From assembly GCF_001013905.1 (NCBI RefSeq), contig NZ_LN831790.1:4044001-4108000 (forward strand): a DNA stretch of 64,000 bases, written 5' to 3'. The notes beneath the pieces are model-generated. The model was given only the letters and a program-made list of their open reading frames with translations. It made no database searches and was not told where the DNA came from. The translations under genes and the position numbers were made by a program. Positions within the stretch are counted from its first letter, which is position 1, and each line of letters opens with the position of its first letter. Of this stretch, positions 58,043 to 64,000 are shown piece after piece. The DNA is from Streptomyces leeuwenhoekii. GTDB lineage: Bacteria; Actinomycetota; Actinomycetes; Streptomycetales; Streptomycetaceae.

Positions 58043-59077
58043 ATGGGGTCGGGACTCACGGTGGCGGTGTTCGGCGCGTACGGGCACACGGGGCGCTTCG
58101 TGGTGGCGCGGTTGCGGGAGCGCGGCTTCGTGCCGGTGCTCTCCGGCCGCGACGCCGGCAGGCTGAGGGAGCTGGCGGCGTCCGAGCCCGGGTCCGAGGT
58201 CCGTCCGGCGACCGTCGACGACCCCGCCTCGCTGGACCGCGCACTGGCCGGCGCGGCGGCCGTCGTCAACTGTGCCGGGCCCTTCGCCACGACGGCCGGC
58301 CCGGTGATCGAGGCGGCGCTGCGCGCCGGGATCCCGTACGTGGACGTGGCGGCGGAGATCGAGGCCAACGCCGACACCTTCGCGCACTTCGGGGACCGCG
58401 CCCGGGACGCGGGAGCGGTGGTCGTCCCCGCGATGGCCTTCTACGGCGGCCTCGGCGACCTGCTGGTCACGGCCGCGATGGACGACTGGACGGCGGCCGA
58501 CGAGGTCCACATCGCCTACGGGCTGGACGGCTGGCACCCGACCGCCGGGACGCGTGCCGCGGGCGCGGTCTCCCGGCAGCGGCGCGACGGGCGGCGCGTC
58601 CGCTACGCGAACGGGCGGCTGGAGTACCGCGACGACGCGCCGCCGGCCCTCGAGTGGTCCTTCCCCGACCCGATGGGCACCCGGTCCGTCATCGGGGAGT
58701 TCACGATGGCGGACGTCGTCACCGTGCCCAGCCACCTGTCCGTCCCCGAGGTGCGCACCTACATGACGGTCGAGGCGGCCCGGGACATCGCCGCCCCGGA
58801 CACCCCGCCGCCGGCCCCGGTCGACGAACAGGGCCGGTCCGCGCAGACCTTCCTCGTCGACGTCGTCGTACGCTCCGGGGGCCGTGAGCGGCGCGCCGTG
58901 GCGCGGGGGCGGGACATCTACGCGGTCACCGCGCCGCTCGTGGTGGAAGCGGTCGACCGCATCCTCACGGGACGGACCCGGACGACCGGGGTGGCCTCCG
59001 CCGGGGAGCTCTTCGACGCGCCCGGCTTCCTCCAGGCGCTGTCCGCGCACCTCTCCGTGGAACTGCCGGCCGCCTGA
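58043..59077 (+). CDS. Saccharopine dehydrogenase-like NAD(P)-binding protein
   Basis: 344 residues from ATG 58043 (MGSGLTVAVFGAYGHTGRFV), with AGGAGAG upstream. Rossmann GxYGxTG motif at 10-16, RDAGRLRELAASEPGSEVRP and VNCAGPFATTAGPVIEAALR (the saccharopine/trans-acting enoyl-reductase pattern), then DVAAEIEANADTFAHF. No obvious partner; reduces or isomerises an unknown substrate. Divergent from the AraC gene (92 nt), suggesting regulation by it. Confidence 0.85.
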   Translation: MGSGLTVAVFGAYGHTGRFVVARLRERGFVPVLSGRDAGRLRELAASEPGSEVRPATVDDPASLDRALAGAAAVVNCAGPFATTAGPVIEAALRAGIPYVDVAAEIEANADTFAHFGDRARDAGAVVVPAMAFYGGLGDLLVTAAMDDWTAADEVHIAYGLDGWHPTAGTRAAGAVSRQRRDGRRVRYANGRLEYRDDAPPALEWSFPDPMGTRSVIGEFTMADVVTVPSHLSVPEVRTYMTVEAARDIAAPDTPPPAPVDEQGRSAQTFLVDVVVRSGGRERRAVARGRDIYAVTAPLVVEAVDRILTGRTRTTGVASAGELFDAPGFLQALSAHLSVELPAA

Positions 59078-59331
59078 CCCGGCGGCGGTCGCCCGGCCCG
59101 GGGTCACGGCCGTGTCCGGCGCTTCCGGGGGCCGCCCGCCCGACCGCGACGGCTGTCCGCGAGACGCCAACTCGCCCGTGAAACCCGGGGGATGACCGGC
59201 CGGCAGACCCGACCGGCCGCCCGTCCGGAGGCACACTGCGACCACGCGGGACGCGGCGACGTACTCGGGGGCTTCAGGTGACGGTGTGGTGAGGGTGTCC
59301 TACGCCTGGCGCTGCGCGGAGTGCGGCCGGC
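59078..59331. other. Intergenic region
   Basis: No gene recognised; leads into a gene remnant. Confidence 0.4.
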
Positions 59332-59709
59332 CGTGCGAGGCTCCGTGCCGAACGCGACCGCGTCGACTGGGCCTACTCCCTGCTCAACCTGGGGTTGCTG
59401 CTGTGCCGGCGCGCCGAACCGGGCGGTGTGCGGCAGGCGGAGGGGTGCTACCGGGACGCCCTGCGGCACCTGCGACGCACCGGCGACTACAAGGCCCCCT
59501 TCGCCTCCCGTACCAGGGTCGGCGGCGGCTGGAACGCGTACGACCGGCTGCTGTCGGTCGGCGACATGGACGCCGACGGCAGGGCGGACCTGGTCGCCCG
59601 TCAGCCCAACGGCGACCTGTACCGGTACTCGGGCACGGGCGACGCGCAGGCCGTCTACGAGAAGCCGGTCAAGATCGGCCACGGGTTCCAGATCTACAAC
59701 CTGCTGTAG
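59332..59709 (+). pseudogene. Chimeric remnant: TPR-type fragment joined to FG-GAP fragment
   Basis: The open frame reads ARLRAERDRVDWAYSLLNLG and QAEGCYRDALRHLRRTGDY (tetratricopeptide-like) and passes without stop into KAPFASRTRVGGGWNAYDRL, LSVGDMDADGRADLVARQPN and GDLYRYSGTGDAQAVYEKPV, a typical last FG-GAP repeat, ending YNLL. No start codon with ribosome site and no signal peptide. A fusion of two decayed genes. Confidence 0.65.
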
Positions 59710-59740
59710 CGGTGCACGGCGGCGCGGACGGCGGCTCGCG

Positions 59741-60577
59741 TCAGGCCGCGCCGCCATTGGCGTACAGGACCTGGCCGTTGATCCAGCGTGCCGGGCCGGC
59801 GAGGAAGGCGACCGTCTCGGCGATGTCCTCGGGCGTGCCGAGGCGTTCCAGCGGGGCGGCCTGGGACAGCCGGTCGATCGCGGCCCGGTCCTTGCCCTCC
59901 AGGAACAGGGGCGTGGCGGTGGGGCCGGGGGCCACGGCGTTGACGGTGACGTCCCTGCCGCGCAGTTCGCGGGCGAGGATCGGGGTCAGGGCCTCGACCG
60001 CGCCCTTGCTCGCCGCGTAGGCGCCGTAGGACGGGAAGTGGAGGCGGGTGACCGAGGTGGAGAAGTTGATGATCGCGCCGCCGCCGCGCACCCGCCGGGC
60101 GGCCTGCTGCGAGACGACGAAGGTGCCGCGGATGTTGGTGCGGTGCATCCGGTCCAGTTCGTCGAGGTCGAGCGTGGTGATCGGCGACAGCAGCATCGCG
60201 CCGGCCGTGTGGACGACGACGTCGATCCCGCCGAACTCCCGCTCCACGGCGTCGAACGCCTCCGCCATGGCGTGTTCGTCGGCGACGTCGCCGCCGACCG
60301 CGATCGCCCGGCCGCCGGCCGCGGTGACCGCGGCGGCCGTCTCCTCGGCACGGGCCCTGTTGCCGGCGTAGTGGACGCCGACGGCGATGCCGTCCCGGGC
60401 GAGGCGCTCGACGACCGCGCGGCCGATCCCGCCCGACCCGCCGGTGACCAGGGCGACCCGGGTGGCGGGTGCGGTGGTGTCCGTCAGGCCGTCGGCGTCC
60501 GTCAGGGTGGTGCTGTCCGTCGTGGGAGTGGTGTCCGTCGTGGGGGTGCTGTCCGTCGTGGGGGTGCTGTCCGTCAT
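59741..60577 (-). CDS. SDR-family oxidoreductase with repetitive N-terminus
   Basis: 278 residues (MTDSTPTTDSTPTTDTTPTT). Residues 1-37 are a Thr/Pro/Asp repeat. The Rossmann core starts VALVTGGSGGIGRAVVERLA (TGxxxGIG) with NFSTSVTRLHF, catalytic YGAYAASKGAVEAL (Tyr-x3-Lys, about 186-199) and PGPTATPLF. Classical NAD(P)H-dependent reductase; substrate not known. It is in the same direction as the aldo/keto reductase gene (107 nt downstream of it), so the two may form a redox pair under the TetR regulator. Confidence 0.88.
   Translation of the reverse strand: MTDSTPTTDSTPTTDTTPTTDSTTLTDADGLTDTTAPATRVALVTGGSGGIGRAVVERLARDGIAVGVHYAGNRARAEETAAAVTAAGGRAIAVGGDVADEHAMAEAFDAVEREFGGIDVVVHTAGAMLLSPITTLDLDELDRMHRTNIRGTFVVSQQAARRVRGGGAIINFSTSVTRLHFPSYGAYAASKGAVEALTPILARELRGRDVTVNAVAPGPTATPLFLEGKDRAAIDRLSQAAPLERLGTPEDIAETVAFLAGPARWINGQVLYANGGAA
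60510..60577. repeat. 18-bp tandem repeats in the SDR 5' coding region
   Basis: GTCCGTCGTGGGGGTGCT and near copies (three to four units) encode the TPTTDS repeats. Period 18 keeps the frame. Confidence 0.75.
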
Positions 60578-60684
60578 GGTGGTGGGTCCTTCGGTGTGGG
60601 GGGTGCCGGTCGGTGGGGGCGGTCCGCCCGGCGAGGCGGGGTGGAGCCGCGCGGGGGCCGGGGGCGCCGCCGGGAATGCGGGAG

Positions 60685-61692
60685 TCAGCGTTCGCTGTCG
60701 AGGGCGGCGAGGAGCGGGGCCGCGTAGCGCTCGCCGGCGGCGGAGCCGGCCGGGACCGCCGCTTCGATCGCGGCGAGCGCGTCGGCGTCCAGGACGAGGG
60801 CCGCCGCGCCCAGTGATTCGGCCAGGCGCTCCCGCCGGCGGGCGCCGACCAGGGGGACGATGTGCTCGCCCTGGGCGGCCACCCAGGCGATGGCGACCTG
60901 GGCGGTGGTGGCGCCGAGGCGCTCGGCCACCTTCCCCAGCGCCTCGGCCAGGCGCAGGTTGGCGTGGAGGTTCTCGTCCCGGAAGCGGGGGCTGTGGGCG
61001 CGGAAGTCGTCCGTGCCCAGGGACCGCGCGGCCGTCCAGTGGCCGCTGAGCAGGCCCCGGGAGAGGACGCCGTAGGCGGTCAGGCCGATGCCGAGCTCGC
61101 GCAGCACCGGGATGACGGCCCGCTCGGGGCCCCGGGAGAGCAGCGAGTACTCGATCTGCACATCGCTGATGGGGGCGACGGCCGCGGCGCGGCGGATGGT
61201 GTCCGCGCCCACCTCGGACAGGCCGATGTGCCGGATGTGGCCGGCCTGCCGCATCTCCGCCAGCGCGCCGACCGTCTCCTCCACGGGCACGGAGGAATCG
61301 AGGCGGGCGGGGCGGTAGATGTCGATGTAGTCGGTGTCCAGCCGCCGCAGGGAGTAGGCGAGGCGGTCCTTGACCGCGGCCGGGGAGACGTCGGCGGGCA
61401 CGTGCTGGAAGGCGCCGTCGGGGGTGCGGCGCGCCCCGAACTTGACGCTCAGGACGACGTCTTCGCGCCTGCGCTCCCTCAGTGCGCGGGCGATGAGCAT
61501 CTCGTTGTCGCCCGCGCCGTAGAAGTCGCCGGTGTCGATGAGGGTCACGCCCGCGTCGATCGCGGCGTGCAGGGTGGCGACGCTCTCGGCGTCGTCGGCG
61601 GGCCCGTACAGGTCGGACATGCCCATGGCGCCCAGGCCGAGGGCGGACACCTCGGGTCCGGTGGTGCCGAGTTCGCGGGTGGCGAGGGTCAT
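60685..61692 (-). CDS. Aldo/keto reductase
   Basis: 335 residues from ATG 61692 (MTLATRELGTTGPEVSALGL), with GGAGAG upstream. TIM-barrel signatures: GAMGMSDLYGPADDAESVAT, catalytic Asp-Tyr-Lys set in DTGDFYGAGDNEMLIARALR (Asp52, Tyr57) and DVVLSVKFGARRT (Lys), and the NADPH site GLSEVGADTIRRAA with IVPLVGARRRERLAESLGA. It reduces aldehydes or ketones with NADPH. Divergent from the TetR regulator gene at 61830. Confidence 0.92.
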   Translation of the reverse strand: MTLATRELGTTGPEVSALGLGAMGMSDLYGPADDAESVATLHAAIDAGVTLIDTGDFYGAGDNEMLIARALRERRREDVVLSVKFGARRTPDGAFQHVPADVSPAAVKDRLAYSLRRLDTDYIDIYRPARLDSSVPVEETVGALAEMRQAGHIRHIGLSEVGADTIRRAAAVAPISDVQIEYSLLSRGPERAVIPVLRELGIGLTAYGVLSRGLLSGHWTAARSLGTDDFRAHSPRFRDENLHANLRLAEALGKVAERLGATTAQVAIAWVAAQGEHIVPLVGARRRERLAESLGAAALVLDADALAAIEAAVPAGSAAGERYAAPLLAALDSER

Positions 61693-61752
61693 GGCGGGCT
61701 CTCCTTGGAAGAGGCGGGGAGGCGGCGGGACAGCGAGGATGACGGCCGCCAC

Positions 61753-61806
61753 CGACACATCGGCGCTAACCGGTTCGACACATCGACGCTAACACATCAC
61801 TGATGT
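61753..61806. promoter_or_regulatory. TetR operator region
   Basis: Direct repeats CGACACATCGGCGCTAAC (61753-61770) and CGACACATCGACGCTAAC (61777-61794) and the palindrome ACATCACTGATGT (61794-61806) lie in the 137-bp gap between the aldo/keto reductase and TetR genes. Confidence 0.75.
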
Positions 61807-61829
61807 AGCGCAAGTGTTATCGTCGATCC

Positions 61830-62597
61830 ATGGCAGAGGTCGATACGACGGCGCAGCCCCGCGAGCGGATCCTGCGGGCGGCGACGGAGCTGCTCGCCGA
61901 GGGCGGGCGCGAGGCGGTGTCCACGCGGGCGGTCAGCGCGGCCGCCGGTGTGCAGGCGCAGACGATCTACCGGCACTTCGGTGACATGCAGGGGCTGCTC
62001 GACGAGGTGGCCCGGCAGGGGTACGCGGCCTATCTGGCCGCCAAGCGCGCCCAGGACGAGGGCGGTGATCCCGTGGCGCAGTTGCGCCGCGGCTGGGACA
62101 TGCACGTGTCGTTCGGGCTGGCCAACCCCGCGCTGTACCGGCTGCTGTACACCGAGCCCCGGCCGGGGCAGCAGTTCGCGGTCGCCGGCGAGGCCCACCA
62201 GGTGCTGCTGCGCCTGGTGGAACGGGCGGCCGAGGCGGGCCGGCTGCGGACGGGGGTCGAGGCGGCCGCCGCCGCGATCCACTCGTCCGGCATGGGCGTG
62301 ACCCTCACGCTCATCGCGGCCCAGGCCGACGGCAGGCTCGCCCACTACGAGGGGCTGTCCGACACCGTCCGCGAGGCCGTCCTGGCCTCCGTGCTCGTGC
62401 CCGGCGACGACGCCGCCGGGCCCGACCCCCAGGTGCACCGGGCCGCCGTGCACGCCGTCGCCCTGAAGACCCTGATGCGGGACGGGGTGCGCTCCCTCAC
62501 GTCCGGGGAGCGCACCCTGCTCGGCGAGTGGCTGGACCGCATCGCCGCCGAGGACGGGCGGGCGGACGGCGCGGCGGGGCGGCGGCCCGCGACCTGA
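61830..62597 (+). CDS. TetR/AcrR-family transcriptional regulator
   Basis: 255 residues (MAEVDTTAQPRERILRAATE). TetR N-terminal helix-turn-helix about 11-57 (LLAEGGREAVSTRAVSAAAG and VQAQTIYRHFGDMQGLLDEV). C-terminal ligand domain about 75-230. Likely represses itself and the divergent aldo/keto reductase, with operator repeats between them, and may sense an electrophilic substrate. Confidence 0.92.
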   Translation: MAEVDTTAQPRERILRAATELLAEGGREAVSTRAVSAAAGVQAQTIYRHFGDMQGLLDEVARQGYAAYLAAKRAQDEGGDPVAQLRRGWDMHVSFGLANPALYRLLYTEPRPGQQFAVAGEAHQVLLRLVERAAEAGRLRTGVEAAAAAIHSSGMGVTLTLIAAQADGRLAHYEGLSDTVREAVLASVLVPGDDAAGPDPQVHRAAVHAVALKTLMRDGVRSLTSGERTLLGEWLDRIAAEDGRADGAAGRRPAT

Positions 62598-62674
62598 CCC
62601 GGGACCGGGCGGCGGCACCCACGCCGCCGCCCCGCCCCGCGCCGTACCCGGGTGTGCGCGGTGCGCCGCCCCGG

Positions 62675-63703
62675 TCAGTTCGGGGTGGCCGCCGGCGCCG
62701 GACCCACCAGTTCCGTCAGGACGTCCTCCATCGTGACGAAGCCGAGCACCGTGCCCGTCTCGCCGGTCACCGCGGCCAGGTGGCTGTCCATGCCCCGCAG
62801 CGCGGTGAGGGTGTCGTCGAGCGGGGTGTCGATGCGGACGTGGGTGACCGGGTGCAGGGCGCTGCGCGGGAAGGGGCGCTCCCGGTCGGTGGCGCCGAGG
62901 GTGTCCTTGATGTGGAGGTAGCCGAGCAGGGTGCCCTCGGGGCCGGTCACCGGGAAGCGGGAGTAGCCCGCCTCGGCGGCCAGGCGCTCCAGCGCGGCCG
63001 GGGTGACCGTGTGGTCGACGGTGTGCATCCGGTGCACCGGCACCAGGATCTCGCCGACCGGGCGGGTGCCCAGTTCCAGCGCGTCGCGCAGTCGTTCGCC
63101 GTCGGCGGGCGTCAGCAGTCCCGCCTCGCTGGCGTCGACGACCATACGGGCGAGCTGGTCGTCGGTGAAGACGGCCTCCACCTCGTCCTTCGGCTCCACG
63201 CGCAGCAGTCGCAGCAGCGCGTTGGCGAAGGCGTTGATGCCGAAGACGACCGGCTTGAGCGCCCGGGTCAGGGCGACCAGCGGCGGGCCGAGCAGCAGCG
63301 CGGTGGCGGCCGGGGCGGCCAGCGCGATGTTCTTCGGGATCATCTCGCCGATCAGCATGTGCAGATACGTCGCCAGGGCCAGCGCGATCGCGAACGCGAC
63401 CGGGTGGACCAGGGCGTGCGGCATGTGCACCGCCTCGAAGGCCGGCTCCAGCAGGTGCGCGATGGCCGGTTCGGCGACCGCGCCGAGCACCAGCGAGGAG
63501 ACGGTGATGCCGAGCTGCGCGGTGGCCATCAGCGCCGAGAGGTGCTCCAGGCCCCACAGGGTCATCCGGGCCCGTTTGTCGCCCTCCGCGGCGCGGGGCT
63601 CGATCTGGCTGCGGCGGACCGAGATCAGGGCGAACTCGCCGCCCACGAAGAACGCGTTCGTCACCAGCGTCAGGGCGCCGATGAGGAGCTGCACCACGGT
63701 CAT
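62675..63703 (-). CDS. CNNM/hemolysin-family transport-type protein with CBS domains
   Basis: 342 residues (MTVVQLLIGALTLVTNAFFV). DUF21 membrane domain about 1-175 (ALISVRRSQIEPRAAEGDKR, LATYLHMLIGEMIPKNIALA), then tandem CBS (about 200-330; EILVPVHRMHTVDHTVTPAA, LGYLHIKDTLGATDRERPFP). Possible magnesium/cobalt-type exporter or regulator. Overlaps the upstream paired gene by 4 nt (ATGA), as tandem CNNM genes do. Confidence 0.88.
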   Translation of the reverse strand: MTVVQLLIGALTLVTNAFFVGGEFALISVRRSQIEPRAAEGDKRARMTLWGLEHLSALMATAQLGITVSSLVLGAVAEPAIAHLLEPAFEAVHMPHALVHPVAFAIALALATYLHMLIGEMIPKNIALAAPAATALLLGPPLVALTRALKPVVFGINAFANALLRLLRVEPKDEVEAVFTDDQLARMVVDASEAGLLTPADGERLRDALELGTRPVGEILVPVHRMHTVDHTVTPAALERLAAEAGYSRFPVTGPEGTLLGYLHIKDTLGATDRERPFPRSALHPVTHVRIDTPLDDTLTALRGMDSHLAAVTGETGTVLGFVTMEDVLTELVGPAPAATPN

Positions 63704-64000
63704 CGGGCCGCCTCCGCCCGCTCGGTGGCGGGCCGCACGGCCGCCTGGCCGATCACCCGGCCGCTCCCGGCACCGCCGGACGGCGCGGAATTGGACACGG
63801 ACACGGACGCGGACACGGACGCGGGCGCGGTGATGCGGACCCGGTCGGCGCGGTGGTGCTCGACGTCGAGGACGTCCAGCCGCCAGCCGTCCAGGTCGAC
63901 CATGTCGCCCTTGGCGGGGATGCGGGCCAGGTGGGTGGCGACGAGTCCCGCCACCGTCTCGTAGGGCCCCTCCGGTGCCCGCAGGCCGATGCCGGCCAGG
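63700..64000 (-). CDS. CNNM/hemolysin-family protein, C-terminal part
   Basis: Truncated at the right window edge. The visible end reads LAGIGLRAPEGPYETVAGLV and IPAKGDMVDLDGWRLDVLDV, followed by EHHRADRVRI, the CorC/HlyC-type C-terminal domain that follows CBS domains. A Ser/Val repeat (ASVSASVSVSNSA) and ERAEAAR end it. Overlaps the start of the 62675-63703 gene. Confidence 0.85.
   Translation of the reverse strand, partial: LAGIGLRAPEGPYETVAGLVATHLARIPAKGDMVDLDGWRLDVLDVEHHRADRVRITAPASVSASVSVSNSAPSGGAGSGRVIGQAAVRPATERAEAAR

Overview
The window is high-GC actinobacterial DNA, almost certainly from a Streptomyces chromosome. Supporting signs are strong GC bias at third codon positions, GTG/TTG starts, purine-rich ribosome sites, families typical of that genus (Yip1 protein with a Pro/Gln-rich head, DUF5994, CGNR regulators, SpoIIE-type PP2C phosphatase, GlxA-type AraC regulator), and two pSAM2-like integrative and conjugative elements (AICEs) of the kind that carry RepSA, SpdA/SpdB, TraSA, SCO3933-type and KorSA-type genes.

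Layout. 1-2017: chromosomal backbone with the 3' end of a heterodisulfide-reductase-like Fe-S gene and a Yip1 membrane protein. About 2190-13760: AICE-1, with a large serine integrase pointing in at the left edge, then on the minus strand RepSA, a small C5-methyltransferase-like protein, zinc-ribbon and membrane peptides, SpdA, SpdB and a TraSA translocase interrupted by an in-frame TAA, then the SCO3933-type gene. From a divergent operator region a GntR regulator and a YdcF-like protein run on the plus strand, followed by a long inverted repeat and a ScoMcrA-head/HNH nuclease. 13792-15853: backbone with a phosphoribosyltransferase, dcd, a small zinc ribbon and tRNA-Gly(CCC). 15807-30606: AICE-2, bounded by a perfect 49-bp repeat of the tRNA 3' end. 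It carries tyrosine integrase, excisionase, RepSA, Spd peptides, an intact TraSA, a frameshifted SCO3933-type gene, two GntR regulators, an RsbW-like ATPase, a DUF1152-like protein, and a three-gene DUF262-HEPN-C5 methyltransferase operon that is a candidate defence system. 30607-64000: backbone or semi-core region with stress and membrane genes (SPFH + NfeD, NhaA, PP2C phosphatase, desaturase, PAP2), hydrolase/CGNR regulator pairs, a 1055-residue ATPase-TPR-like protein, secreted FG-GAP and lipid-type proteins, redox enzymes with a divergent TetR regulator, and a pair of CNNM/CBS transport-type proteins at the right edge. Several gene remnants lie in this part.

The two AICEs are paralogous but modular. 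Both have the same rep, Spd, tra, SCO3933 and KorSA backbone, a conserved hairpin upstream of the rep operon, and a non-coding inverted-repeat block after a plus-strand cargo gene. They differ in integrase type and in cargo: a modified-DNA-type HNH nuclease in AICE-1 and the HEPN system in AICE-2. Boundaries of AICE-2 are firm; those of AICE-1 are inferred.
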